Positions 10,137-18,370 of a stretch of DNA of 64,000 nt are shown piece after piece. Under the pieces are notes generated by a model, which did not search any database, was not told the origin of the DNA, and worked only from the letters and a program-made list of their open reading frames with translations. The position numbers were made by a program, and so were the translations under genes. Source of the stretch: Streptomyces fragilis (GTDB lineage: Bacteria; Actinomycetota; Actinomycetes; Streptomycetales; Streptomycetaceae); contig NZ_BEVZ01000006.1 in assembly GCF_003112515.1 (NCBI RefSeq), forward strand, positions 372,001 to 436,000. The letters run 5' to 3'. Position 1 is the stretch's first letter, and the number at the start of each line of letters is the position of its first letter.

Positions 10137-10320
10137 GAACGCCATCTTCCTGGTACTCGTGAACGACGAGGGCCAGCACTCCCTGTGGCCCCGGTTCGCC
10201 GACGTACCGGCTGGCTGGAACCGTACGTTCGGGCCCGACAGTCGCGATGCCTGCCTCCGGCACATCGAGGCGACCTGGATCGACATGCGTCCGAGGAGCC
10301 TCGTCGTGGAAGAGCGCTGA
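10114..10320 (+). CDS. MbtH-like protein
   Basis: This 68-residue protein has the full MbtH signature: NPFDDE at the N-terminus, a central SLWP, VPAGW, and a tail with the W-x-DMRP pattern. MbtH-like proteins bind adenylation domains and are often needed for their solubility and activity, so its partners are probably the A domains of the adjacent synthetase and the upstream one. The gene starts inside the 3' end of the synthetase gene (23-base overlap), preceded by AGAGAGG, so it is co-transcribed and probably translationally coupled. It is likely limited by the same TTA codon just upstream, because ribosomes stalled there would not reach the coupled start. Confidence 0.97.
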   Translation: MTNPFDDENAIFLVLVNDEGQHSLWPRFADVPAGWNRTFGPDSRDACLRHIEATWIDMRPRSLVVEER

Positions 10321-10333
10321 TAGGCTGGACGGA
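10321..10333 (+). promoter_or_regulatory. Possible -10 element for a leaderless ArsR-type gene
   Basis: TAGGCT at 10321-10326 directly follows the mbtH stop, and the ATG of the next gene begins 7 bases later with no Shine-Dalgarno sequence in between. That spacing would put the transcription start on or next to the A of the ATG. No convincing -35 box is seen, so the call is tentative. Confidence 0.35.
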
Positions 10334-10866
10334 TGAGTGACGGTCCGCCATGGGAGGCGCTGGCAGTACAGGTCGCGGACGTGTCACGTCGGCTCTCTGC
10401 GCTCGAGGCCATGCTGGAGACCGGCTCCCGAGACCCGGGTCCTGACGAGGTGCCGACCGATGCCTACCGGGCGCTGCCACAGCTTCGGGAGCACCTGCAG
10501 GAAGCGGCGCACGGTGGAGTGCTGTTCGCTGGGTCCGTGTCCGGCCCGGACGGGAAGTTCGTGGAGTGGGAACGGTCCGACGCCACGGACGCGGTTCTGG
10601 GTTCCGACTGGTCGGAGGCAGCGTACGCGCTGGGCGCTCTGGGCCATCCGGTGCGGCTGCGGTTGATCCAGGCGCTGGCCGGGGGGCGCACCGCGGTCGC
10701 CGAGCTCAGCGAACTGGAAGGGCTCGGCACGACCGGCCAGATCTACCACCATCTGCGGCAACTCGTCTCCGCCGGCTGGCTGGAGACCGAGGAACGCGGT
10801 CGCTATCGGATCCCGCCCACCCGTCTCGTTCCCCTACTGGTCATGATCACTGCGGCACGGCGCTGA
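10333..10866 (+). CDS. ArsR-family winged-helix regulator
   Basis: The 177-residue protein has an unassigned N-terminal half (1-90, with a predicted helix RLSALEAML) and a C-terminal ArsR-like winged helix: the LGALGHPVRLRLIQAL entry helix, the recognition region around GTTGQIYHHLRQLVSAGWL, and a wing at EERGRYRIPP. The cysteine metal ligands of classical ArsR sensors are absent, so the signal is not obviously a metal. It begins 12 bases after mbtH in the same direction and could regulate the NRPS operon or simply mark its end. The N-terminal region may be a ligand or partner domain. Confidence 0.8.
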   Translation: MSDGPPWEALAVQVADVSRRLSALEAMLETGSRDPGPDEVPTDAYRALPQLREHLQEAAHGGVLFAGSVSGPDGKFVEWERSDATDAVLGSDWSEAAYALGALGHPVRLRLIQALAGGRTAVAELSELEGLGTTGQIYHHLRQLVSAGWLETEERGRYRIPPTRLVPLLVMITAARR

Positions 10867-11385
10867 CGACCGGCCCCACCGGCCCTGATGTGGCCCCGCC
10901 CTGGCGAGCCGGCCCCCTTCCAGGGCCATTCGGGCCGGGCGCCCTACTCGGCTCGGGCCGTGGTGATCTCCTCCAGGTGCTTCCCTGCTCGGACCACCAG
11001 GGCCCTGACCGCGGCGTGAAGGTCGCGCCGAGCGGAGTGAGGTCGCACTCCGCTCGGCCGCACCGCCCGCTGCCACAGTCCGGCACCAAGATGATCCGGG
11101 GGTCTTCTCCCGGCCCAGGCTTCCCTCGGCCGCCGACCACTCCACAGCTCCTGCTCAGCCCCTTGCCGTCGCTGCACAGCCGGCAGACCAAGAATGTGCC
11201 GGCACTGGCCAGAGAGAACTCGATGCAGCGGACACAGCGGCCCGCGGCGGGCTCCAGCCGACCGGCTACGTGCCCCTGCGTTGACGCGGCTGAAGGGGCG
11301 TGAGCCGAAGAAGCCCCGGTCCGCGGACACGACGGAGGTGGCGGCGTCCCGTGAGGTGTCGGAGCATGCTGGCACCATGACCGCC
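10867..11385. other. Intergenic region with no convincing intact gene
   Basis: About 520 bases downstream of the regulator. The minus strand carries open frames with C-x2-C pairs (RCVRC, CRLC, near 11165-11260) and, in another frame, a protein-like end (HLEEITTARAE ending near 10944). This could be a frameshifted zinc-ribbon gene, but no family is recognised, so I do not call it. The only clear structure is the hairpin at 11027-11058. Confidence 0.5.
11027..11058. terminator. 13-bp perfect hairpin, possible terminator of the NRPS operon
   Basis: Perfect inverted repeat GCCGAGCGGAGTG / CACTCCGCTCGGC with a 6-base AGGTCG loop, about 160 bases after the last gene of the NRPS block. No U-tract follows, which is common for actinomycete hairpins. 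Confidence 0.5.
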
Positions 11386-11690
11386 ATGGAAGTCGAACGT
11401 GCATTCGGCATCCTGGACAGTCGTCCCTGACCCGCCCTCTCCCACGCCTACGGCCCCGCCGACCACCTTCCCGACCTGTTGCGCGCCCCGGTCGGCGCGG
11501 ACGACGAGGCCGCCGGCTCGTACGGCTTCCAGTTCAACACCCACGTGCCCGCCCGCCCCGAACAGGCCCTCCGCTCCTGGACAGCTTGGCGCCGCGCCAC
11601 CACCCGCCAACCGGCCTGGGCCGTCGGGCTCTCCGCCGACGTGCCGGTGGACATGCTGGCGGGCCTCACCTCGCTCTGCCCATCGCGACC
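11386..11690 (+). pseudogene. Remnant of a HEAT-repeat-like protein gene with an in-frame stop
   Basis: An ATG-initiated frame reads MEVERAFGILDSRP, then meets TGA at 11428-11430. It continues in the same frame with a segment (LSHAYGPADHLPDLLRA, then a Gly-Phe-Gln-Phe stretch) that resembles the start of Streptomyces HEAT-repeat proteins of the AYGSAxDVPxLLRAL type. Similarity fades around 11680, so both the internal stop and the loss of the 3' part argue for a dead gene. Family assignment is from memory of the motif. It faces the truncated DUF6766 gene on the other strand. Confidence 0.5.
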
Positions 11691-11812
11691 GCCCCGTGCG
11701 ACCAAGCCCCGGCCAGCCACTTCCACGGCTGCGATGACACCGCCTCTCGCCCCAGGTGATCACGCGGCATGGTCGCGGTGCTGGCGGTGTCCTCATCAGA
11801 GGCCCTTCCGCT

Positions 11813-12058
11813 TCAGGCATTGCAGGTGTTCTGCAGGTACTCCGACTGCCAGTTCTCGGTGACGTCCACCGCGAAGTCCGAGGACGTGGCGTACGCGAGG
11901 TAGCCGACGGGAGGCAGCTGGGCGGACACCAGGTCGTTGTTCATCTCGGCGCGGCCGGCGATCAGCTGGCCGAGCAGGGTGAGCAGGAAGCCCAGGAGGA
12001 ACGCGAGGCCCAGGCTGTTCTCCCGCAGGAAGCGCCCGGCGCCGCGGGACACCGTCAT
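11813..12058 (-). pseudogene. C-terminally truncated DUF6766-like membrane protein
   Basis: The 81-residue frame starts at an ATG overlapping the stop of the 27-residue ORF upstream (ATGA). Residues 1-40 match the DUF6766 opening (RENSLGLAFLLGFLLTLLGQ, one transmembrane segment), and the family motif ENWQSEYLQ appears near the end. The protein then ends in NTCNA where family members normally continue with a second membrane helix and RGSPESK. A sequence carrying that missing half occurs at 59347-59712. I infer a 3' deletion. The function of DUF6766 is unknown. Confidence 0.65.
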
Positions 12059-12138
12059 CGGTGCATCAGCCCCAGCGCGGTGAAGTAGGCGAGCCCTCCG
12101 AAGACGATCAGCAGGGTCGTCGTGAACAGCAGCCGCAC
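12055..12138 (-). CDS. 27-residue single-pass membrane microprotein
   Basis: A GTG start 6 bases after the lipoprotein stop opens a 27-codon frame that is almost entirely one transmembrane helix (LLFTTTLLIVFGGLAYFTAL) followed by GLMHR. Its stop overlaps the DUF6766 start in ATGA, and GGGCGGG lies upstream as a possible ribosome binding site. The spacing on both sides and the hydrophobic composition support translation, although the ORF is too short for routine gene callers. It could be a small subunit or stabiliser of the neighbouring membrane protein. Confidence 0.6.
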   Translation of the reverse strand: MRLLFTTTLLIVFGGLAYFTALGLMHR

Positions 12139-12144
12139 CGGACG

Positions 12145-12579
12145 TCACCCGCCCTTCAGTCCGCAGCGGTAGGGCTGGTCGGGCCGTGACGCGCAGCCGG
12201 CGGCGGTCACCTTCCAGCCGCCCGGGAACTGCGACAGGAAGAGGGTGTCGCCCTCCAGCACAACGCGGGCCTGGTCGCCCCACACGTCCACCGCGCGGAC
12301 CGCTCCGGCGGCCGGGAGGTCGTCCTCCTCGATGGCCTGGCGGATCGCTCCGGGGCATCCGCTCCCGGCGGTCTGCTCCAGCTCGTCGCGGGTGCCCGGC
12401 GCCAGCGCCGCGCACAGCAGGGCGTGCCGCCCGGCGTCTCGGTCGAGTTCGAAGCGCGTGGCCTCGGCCTCCGCGGCGTCGCGCCGCTCCTCCACCGCGC
12501 CGCAGGCGCCGAGCGCGGCGAGGCCCAGGGAGAGCGCCGCGGCCCGCGCGGCCGCGCGGAGGTGCCGGCTGCCTCGCAT
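12145..12579 (-). CDS. Putative lipoprotein
   Basis: 144 residues from an ATG preceded by GGGAGGCGGA. Upstream in-frame starts would add only a Thr-Pro repeat. The N-terminus is a lipoprotein signal: basic RHLRAAAR, a hydrophobic stretch and the lipobox LGAC, followed by a soluble domain with several cysteines (CAAL, GCPG, GCAS, RCGL) and a WGDQARVVLEGDTLFLSQFPGGWKV stretch of the kind found in small secreted Streptomyces proteins. It should be anchored to the outer face of the membrane. It heads a tight operon with the 27-residue membrane peptide and the truncated DUF6766 gene. The function is not known. Confidence 0.75.
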   Translation of the reverse strand: MRGSRHLRAAARAAALSLGLAALGACGAVEERRDAAEAEATRFELDRDAGRHALLCAALAPGTRDELEQTAGSGCPGAIRQAIEEDDLPAAGAVRAVDVWGDQARVVLEGDTLFLSQFPGGWKVTAAGCASRPDQPYRCGLKGG

Positions 12580-12797
12580 TCCGCCTCCCGCCGTCGGTGT
12601 CGGTGTCGGTGTCCGAGCCCGTCCACCCATCCGATCCTCCGGTGCCGCCGCACGCAAGCGGGACGGGACCGAACGGACCGGTGCCGCGGGCAGGCCGCCC
12701 GTTCACCGCCCGTCCGGTTGCGTGCGGTCGGGCCCGCGCTTACTCCTGATGGACCGGCAGGCGATACCGGGCCACCGGTCCGGCGCAGGGGAAGGCG

Positions 12798-14234
12798 ATG
12801 AGGTCACAGATGCGCGAGGCCCGGCGGCCCTGGACGGCCGCGCTCGCCGCCGCGGCGGCCCTGCTCCTCGGGACGCCGGCCGGCTGTGCCGGGGAGAGCG
12901 GGCCCGGCCGGCCGGACCGCCGGATCACCGTGTGGTCGCAGGAGAGCCTGCCGGACCGCATCGCCGCCACCGAGAAGGTGGTCGACCGGTTCCGGCGCGA
13001 CACCGGGATCGAGGTAGAGCTGGTGGGGGTCGCCGAGGCGCAGATGCCCCAGCTGGTCATGTCCGCCGCGGCTTCCGGCACCCTCCCCGACGTGATCGGG
13101 GCGGCGACGCTGGGACAGATCTGGCAGATGTACGGCAACGAACTGCTGAACACCCGCGTCGCGGGCCGCGTCGTCGCGACGCTGGGGCCCGGCACCTTCG
13201 ACGCGAACGCCCTGGCACTGGCTTCCGACGGCGCCACCCGTCTCGCGGTGCCCTCCGACGCCTGGCTGCAGCTGCTGGTCTACCGCAAGGACCGGTTCGA
13301 CCGGCGGCGTCTGCCCCCGCCGGACACCTACGGGCGGGTGCTCGACGCCGCGAGACGGCTCACCGGCGACGGCCGGGACGGCATGTCCGCGGCCACCGAC
13401 CCCGCCGACGTCTTCACCTCGCAGAGCTTCGAGAGCCTGGCCCTGGCCAACGACTGCCGGCTCGTCGAGGCGGGAAGGGTGGCCCTGGCGTCACAGCCCT
13501 GCGCGCGGGCGTTCGCCGTGTACGACCGGCTCGCCCGGAACTACGGGGCGCCCGGGACCCAGACCGTGGACTCCACCCGCGCCACCTACTTCGCGGGGCG
13601 CAGTGCGATGGTGATCTGGTCGTCGTTCGTCCTGGACGAGATGGCCGGTCTGCGGGCCGACGCCCTGCCCAGCTGCCCGGAGTGCGCGAAGGACCCCGGG
13701 TTCCTGGCGAGGAACAGCGGGATCGTCACTTCGCTGCGGGGTCCTGACGCCGCGGAGCCCGCCCAGTTCGGTGAGGTGACCTCCTGGGCGGTGACCCGCA
13801 CCGCCGAGGAGGAGGCCTCACGCCGGTTCGTCGAGTACATGATGGGCGCCGGGTACGAGGGCTGGTTCGGCATGGCGCCCGAGGGCAAGATCCCGGTCCG
13901 GCGGGGCACCGCCGAGGAGCCGGACCGTTATCTGCGGGCCTGGCGGAGCAGCGAGCTGGGGGTGGACGCCCGCAGGCCCATCGACGAGGTGTATCCACCG
14001 GAGCTGCTGGACCGGCTGGTGGAGGGTGTGCACCGGATGCGCCGCTGGGGCATCGCGCAGGGCGAGGGCGCCCTGGTGGGCGCCGCGGGCGGGGAGCTGC
14101 CGGTGTCCAAGGCGATCGGTGCGATGACCGCGGGGCAGCTCTCTCCCGCCGAGGCGGCCGCCCAGGCAGACGAGGAGGTCGCCTCCCTGCGCGCGTCGCT
14201 GGAGCGGGCCGCCGGGGCCCGGAGGTCGCGGTGA
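12798..14234 (+). CDS. ABC transporter substrate-binding lipoprotein (carbohydrate type)
   Basis: 478 residues, with a lipoprotein signal (basic MRSQMREARR, hydrophobic core, cleavage near LLGTPAGC) and a family 1 solute-binding fold: RITVWSQES opening, VVDRFRRDTGIEVELVGV, GTLPDVIGAATLGQIW, then EYMMGAGYEGWFGMAPEGKIPVRRG near the C-terminus. The start at 12798 follows GGGGAAGG. It would deliver a sugar or glycoside to the two permeases immediately downstream, whose first gene overlaps its stop (GTGA). No ATPase gene is present; Streptomyces sugar importers of this type commonly use the shared ATPase MsiK encoded elsewhere. The substrate cannot be told from sequence. Confidence 0.9.
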   Translation: MRSQMREARRPWTAALAAAAALLLGTPAGCAGESGPGRPDRRITVWSQESLPDRIAATEKVVDRFRRDTGIEVELVGVAEAQMPQLVMSAAASGTLPDVIGAATLGQIWQMYGNELLNTRVAGRVVATLGPGTFDANALALASDGATRLAVPSDAWLQLLVYRKDRFDRRRLPPPDTYGRVLDAARRLTGDGRDGMSAATDPADVFTSQSFESLALANDCRLVEAGRVALASQPCARAFAVYDRLARNYGAPGTQTVDSTRATYFAGRSAMVIWSSFVLDEMAGLRADALPSCPECAKDPGFLARNSGIVTSLRGPDAAEPAQFGEVTSWAVTRTAEEEASRRFVEYMMGAGYEGWFGMAPEGKIPVRRGTAEEPDRYLRAWRSSELGVDARRPIDEVYPPELLDRLVEGVHRMRRWGIAQGEGALVGAAGGELPVSKAIGAMTAGQLSPAEAAAQADEEVASLRASLERAAGARRSR

Positions 14235-15445
14235 GCCCTGCGTCCGGTCCCCCGCCTGCGTCCGATCCTCCACCGGCGTCCGGGCCCCAGTCGGCGTCCG
14301 GTCCGCAGTCGGCGTCCGATCCGCAGCCGGCGCCCAGTCCATCGGCGGCATCCGGTCCCCCACCGGCGTCCCACCCGCGGCCGGCGTCCGGCCCTCAGCC
14401 GGCGTCGCGCACGCCCGGAGACGGGCGCCGTCCGGCCGGCCGCCACCGGTCGAGCGGTCGCCGGTCCGGGCGCCGTGCGTCCACCCGCCGTCCGTCCGCC
14501 CGCCGTCCGTCGACCGCGAGCCGGCGGGCCAACCGGGCCGGCATCGCCTTCGTCTCCCCCACCGTCCTCGTGGTGCTGGTGGTCGTCGCCCTGCCGATCC
14601 TGTGGACGGTCCTGCTCGCCTTCCAGGACGCCCGGCTGGTCGACATCCAGGGCATGGGCCTGCTGGGTCACTGGACGTGGGACAACTTCTCCGAGGTGTT
14701 CGGCACCGGCGGCTTCTGGGAGAGCCTGCTGGTCACCCTGGTCTACACGGTGGGCGGGACGGCGGGCTCGGTCCTGCTGGGGCTGGTCGCCGCGCTGGCC
14801 CTGCGCCGGCCCTTCCGCGGCCGCGGACCGCTGCGGGCGGCGATGCTGCTGCCGTACGTCGCCCCGGTGGTCGCCGCGACGTTCCTGTGGAAGGTGGCCC
14901 TCTCCCCGCAGTACGGCATCGTCAACGACTGGGGGCGGCGCTTCCTCGGCTGGGACGACCCGATCGCCTTCCTCACCTCCCGCCGCTACGAGGTGGGCCT
15001 GCTGGGCGCGCACGTCGACGTGCCCCTGGCGCTGCTGACGGTGATCGCCTTCGAGAGCTGGCGGTACTTCCCCTTCGCGTTCCTGTTCGTCCTGGCCCGC
15101 CTGCAGGCCGTCCCGCCGGACCTGGAGGAGGCGGCCACCGTGGACGGGGCGACGCCGACCCAGCGGTTCCGGTACGTCCTGCTGCCCCAACTGACGCCGG
15201 TGCTCGCCCTGTTGTGCGTGCTGCGGTTCATCATGACGTTCAACAAGTTCGACGACGTCTATCTGCTGACCGGCGGCGGCGCGGGCACCGACGTGGCGGC
15301 CGTGCGGGTCTACGACTTCCTCACCGCACGCTACGACGTGGGCGCGGCAGCCGCGCAGGCGCTGGTGCTCGCCGCCTCGCTGATGGTGCTGCTCGGGGTC
15401 TACTTCCGGTTCTTCGGCGACCGGGCGCGGGAGGAGGAGTCGTGA
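14231..15445 (+). CDS. ABC transporter permease (MalF type) with a repetitive N-terminal extension
   Basis: 404 residues. The permease proper begins around residue 98 (RANRAGIAFVSPTVLVVLVVV) and has about six membrane helices and the EAA loop (EEAATVDGATPTQRFRYVLLPQLTP) that docks the ATPase. The first ~95 residues are unusual: an 18-base-type repeat encodes PASGPQ/PASDPQ units, followed by an Arg/Ser-rich stretch before the first helix. This cytosolic tail is much longer than usual. If the annotated GTG at 14231 is wrong, a later start could remove it, but the GTGA overlap supports 14231. Confidence 0.88.
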   Translation: MSPASGPPPASDPPPASGPQSASGPQSASDPQPAPSPSAASGPPPASHPRPASGPQPASRTPGDGRRPAGRHRSSGRRSGRRASTRRPSARRPSTASRRANRAGIAFVSPTVLVVLVVVALPILWTVLLAFQDARLVDIQGMGLLGHWTWDNFSEVFGTGGFWESLLVTLVYTVGGTAGSVLLGLVAALALRRPFRGRGPLRAAMLLPYVAPVVAATFLWKVALSPQYGIVNDWGRRFLGWDDPIAFLTSRRYEVGLLGAHVDVPLALLTVIAFESWRYFPFAFLFVLARLQAVPPDLEEAATVDGATPTQRFRYVLLPQLTPVLALLCVLRFIMTFNKFDDVYLLTGGGAGTDVAAVRVYDFLTARYDVGAAAAQALVLAASLMVLLGVYFRFFGDRAREEES

Positions 15446-16314
15446 GCGTCTCCCGGGCGCGCTGGGAGGAGCGGCTGTTCGCGGTGGTGCGACCGCTGGT
15501 GGTCGTGGCGTTGGCGCTGATCACCCTGGTGCCGTTCCTCTACATGCTGCTGCTGTCGGTGAAGCCGATCGACGCGCTCCTGCTGGAGCCCGGGTCGCTG
15601 TGGGTGTCGGCGCAGGACTTCACGGTGTCCACCTACCGCGACGTCCTGCGGTCCGCGGACGCGGGCGGGCAGGGCTTCCTGCGGTTCCTGCTCAACTCGG
15701 GGCTGGTGTCGCTCGGGACGGTGGCGCTGACCCTGCTCGCGTCGGTCCCCGGCGCGTACGCGGTGAGCCGGCTGCGGTTCTTCGGCCGCCGCCAGGTGAG
15801 CGCCCTGTTCCTCGCGGTCTACCTGTTCCCGGCGACCCTGCTGGCGGTCCCGCTGTTCGTGATCTTCGCCAGGCTGGGGCTGTCCTCCAGTCTGGTGGGG
15901 CTGGCCGTCGTCTACGTGGCGCAGACGGTGCCGGTCTCGGTGTACATGTTGAAGAACTACCTGGTCACGGTGCCGGTCTCGGTGGAGGAGGCCGCCGCGC
16001 TGGACGGCTGCACCCGGCTGCGGGCGGTGCGCGAGGTGGTGCTGCCGCTGGCCGTGCCGTCGCTGATGGCCACCGGCCTGTACGTCTTCATGATCGCCTG
16101 GAACGAGTTCCTGTTCGCCCTGCTGTTCCTCGCGGCGGATCCCCAGCGGTGGACCGTCTCCCTCGGCCTGGCGCAGCTCGCCGACGGGGTGGAGGTGCCC
16201 AAGACGGTGCTGATGGCCGGTTCGGTGGTGCTGACGATTCCGGTGGTGCTGCTCTTCTTCGCCGCGGAACGCCTGCTGGCGGAAGGGCTGACGGGTGGGG
16301 CGGACAAGGGCTGA
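15442..16314 (+). CDS. ABC transporter permease (MalG type)
   Basis: 290 residues from a GTG that overlaps the previous stop. It has an N-terminal membrane helix (LVVVALALITLVPFLYMLLL), further helices, and a well-conserved EAA loop EEAAALDGCTRLRAVREV followed by VLPLAVPSLMATGLYVF. It pairs with the preceding permease to form the transmembrane channel of a carbohydrate importer. It ends the three-gene operon, and no terminator hairpin is obvious in the low-complexity DNA behind it. Confidence 0.92.
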   Translation: MSVSRARWEERLFAVVRPLVVVALALITLVPFLYMLLLSVKPIDALLLEPGSLWVSAQDFTVSTYRDVLRSADAGGQGFLRFLLNSGLVSLGTVALTLLASVPGAYAVSRLRFFGRRQVSALFLAVYLFPATLLAVPLFVIFARLGLSSSLVGLAVVYVAQTVPVSVYMLKNYLVTVPVSVEEAAALDGCTRLRAVREVVLPLAVPSLMATGLYVFMIAWNEFLFALLFLAADPQRWTVSLGLAQLADGVEVPKTVLMAGSVVLTIPVVLLFFAAERLLAEGLTGGADKG

Positions 16315-16762
16315 GCCGCGCGGGGGGCCGGGGGCCGCATCGCGGCCGCTCATGGGCGCCCGGGGCCGGACGGGGAGGGGTGCCTCGGAGGGCCGCACGG
16401 TGGCTGCTCGTGGCCATTCGGGGCCGCGCTGCGGCTGCTCGTGACCGCCCGGGACCGCGCGGTGGCCGCCCGGGGCCGCGCGGTGGCGGCTCGGGGGCCG
16501 CACCGAGCCGCTCGCGTCCGTACGGGACGCCAATTCCCGCCATTGTGGGCCGCGCCGGCGGGGGCGCGGCCGCCGCGCCCCTCGGGTCGTCCGCGCCGGT
16601 CAGCGCGGCCGGGCGCGGTGGACCGCCGGGTTCCGCCCCCGTCGGGCGGGCCGCCTGCTGCCGGGAACCGGCCGCGCGGCACGGGACGCCTTCTGGCCGG
16701 GCCGGACCGGCGTTCCTAGGGTGACGCGACACCTGATCCCGTCCCGTTTCAGGAGGCCCGCC
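16315..16762. other. GC-extreme low-complexity intergenic region
   Basis: No gene is supported in these 450 bases. The left part is a degenerate array of GGGGCCGC / GCGGTGGC blocks, best seen as two 21-base units at 16450-16470 and 16471-16491. Long minus-strand open frames here are composition artefacts. A possible -10 (TAGGGT near 16718) and the AGGAGG ribosome binding site at 16751 belong to the following P450 gene. Confidence 0.6.
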
Positions 16763-17977
16763 ATGTCGGTCGACGACGCCGCCGCACCGCTGAGTTATCC
16801 GTTCCCCTCCCGGTCGGCGCTGGAGCCGCCGGCCGAGTTCGCGGAGCTGCGCGAGAGGTGTCCGCACGCGCGGATCGCCGTCGGCGGCGGGGAGATGACG
16901 CTCCTGACCCGCTACGCGGACGTCCGCGCGGTCATGAGTGACCCGCGTTTCTCGCGGGACCTGTCGGCCGAGGGGGCGGTGAGTCTCAGCGCGGACGGCA
17001 CGGATGTGTTCAGCCAGGGCGACTCCCAGGGCATGGCGACGACCGGGGAGGCCCACGGGCAGTGGCGGCGCATGGTCAGCCGCTGGTTCACCGCCAAGCG
17101 GATGACGGCGCTGAGGCCGGAGATCGAGCGGATGGCGGACGAACTCGTCGACGTCATGGTGGAGCACGGCCCGCCCGCCGACCTCGTGGCCCACCTGGCG
17201 TTCCCGCTGCCGGTCCGGGTGATCTGCTCGATGCTGGGCGTGCCGGACCAGGACCGGGAGAGGTTCGCCCACTGGTCGCACGCGATGATGAACTACAGCC
17301 GGTTCTCCAGGGAGGAGACCGCCGCTTCGACCGCGGAGTTCGACGCCTACATGCTCGGCCACATCGAGGCCAAGCGGCGCGACCCCAAGGACGACATCAT
17401 CAGCAACCTGATCGTGCAGACCGACGGCGCGGGCTACCGGATGGAGGGCGCCGAGCTGCTCGGGACGGCCAAGGGGCTGCTCGCCGCCGGGCACGAGACC
17501 ACCGCGAACAGCATCGGCAAGATGACGGCGGCGCTGCTCGCCGACCGCTCCCGCTGGGAGGCCCTGCTCGCCGACCGCTCGCTGATCCGCACGGCGGTCG
17601 AGGAGGCGCTGCGGTTCGACGCCCAGCTCGGTCTGGGTCTGCCCCGGTTCGTCGACGAGGAGGTGGCGGTCGGCGACGCCGTGCTGCCCGCCGGGACCAC
17701 GGCGATGCTGAGCATGGCGGCCGCCAACCGGGACACCACGGTCTTCGAACGGGCCGACGAGATGGTGCTGGACCGCAGCCCGAACCCGCACATCGCCTTC
17801 GGTGTCGGCCCGCACTCCTGCGTCGGCCAGGCTCTCGCCCGTACCGAGATGCAGGTGGTGCTCGAGGTGATGCTGCGGCGGCTTCCCGGCCTGGAACTGG
17901 CAGTCCCGGCGGACGAGTTGGAGCTCGACGACGGTCTGATCGTCACTCCCCTGACCCAGCTCCCGGTCCGCTGGTGA
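16763..17977 (+). CDS. Cytochrome P450
   Basis: 404 residues from the ATG at 16763, which has a perfect AGGAGG 6 bases upstream. It is a soluble bacterial class I P450 that would hydroxylate or otherwise oxidise a small molecule. Visible motifs are the I-helix AAGHETTANS (Glu245-Thr246-Thr247), the K-helix ExxR in EEALRFDAQ, and the heme loop FGVGPHSCVGQALAR with Cys353 as the iron ligand. The next gene is a ferredoxin that probably supplies electrons. The substrate is unknown. The gene is not clearly part of the NRPS cluster 6 kb away. Confidence 0.95.
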   Translation: MSVDDAAAPLSYPFPSRSALEPPAEFAELRERCPHARIAVGGGEMTLLTRYADVRAVMSDPRFSRDLSAEGAVSLSADGTDVFSQGDSQGMATTGEAHGQWRRMVSRWFTAKRMTALRPEIERMADELVDVMVEHGPPADLVAHLAFPLPVRVICSMLGVPDQDRERFAHWSHAMMNYSRFSREETAASTAEFDAYMLGHIEAKRRDPKDDIISNLIVQTDGAGYRMEGAELLGTAKGLLAAGHETTANSIGKMTAALLADRSRWEALLADRSLIRTAVEEALRFDAQLGLGLPRFVDEEVAVGDAVLPAGTTAMLSMAAANRDTTVFERADEMVLDRSPNPHIAFGVGPHSCVGQALARTEMQVVLEVMLRRLPGLELAVPADELELDDGLIVTPLTQLPVRW

Positions 17978-18009
17978 CGCCGGGGACGCCGGGAGCGGGG
18001 GCGGCGGGC

Positions 18010-18210
18010 GTGAAGGTGGCGGTGGACCAGGGCCTGTGCTGCGGCGCCGGCCAGTGCGTGCTGGTGGCCCCGGAGGTGTTCGACCAGCAGGAGGAGGACG
18101 GGCGGGTGATCCTCCTGGATCCGGAGCCGGGCGAGGGTCACGCCGCCGCGGTGCGGGAGGCCGCGGCGACCTGCCCGACGGGGGCCGTCCGGCTGGTCGA
18201 CGGGGACTGA
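18010..18210 (+). CDS. Ferredoxin, 3Fe-4S type
   Basis: 66 residues, starting VKVAVDQGLCCGAGQC as expected for this family. An alternative GTG at 17974 overlaps the P450 stop and would add 12 Gly/Ala/Pro residues; I prefer 18010 because of family length and the GGAGCGGGGG upstream. The cluster motif is C-x5-C (LCCGAGQC), then CPTGAV with the last ligand, so a 3Fe-4S cluster is likely. An extra cysteine follows the first ligand, where most homologs have Val or Ile. It is the probable electron donor to the adjacent P450. Confidence 0.88.
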   Translation: MKVAVDQGLCCGAGQCVLVAPEVFDQQEEDGRVILLDPEPGEGHAAAVREAAATCPTGAVRLVDGD

Positions 18211-18226
18211 CGGGGTCACGGGCGCC

Positions 18227-18278
18227 GACCGCGAGCGCCGACCGCGGGCAACGACCGCGAGCGCCGACCGCGGGCGAC
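18227..18278. repeat. Two 26-base tandem units between ferredoxin and MFS genes
   Basis: GACCGCGAGCGCCGACCGCG-type unit at 18227-18252 and 18253-18278, with one mismatch. Non-coding, probably a slippage product. Confidence 0.7.
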
Positions 18279-18370
18279 GACCACGACGGAGGGGCGGCGA
18301 CGACCGCGCCGAGGGGAGGTGGCGCCCCCGGCGGCGTGAATACCGGTCGACCGGTCCAGGACCACGTGGC

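Noticed and set aside
10847..11411. Overlapping minus-strand frames with CxxC pairs, considered as a zinc-ribbon protein
   Set aside because: No single frame carries both the cysteine pairs and a plausible C-terminus, and no family is recognised. Left as unresolved possible debris.
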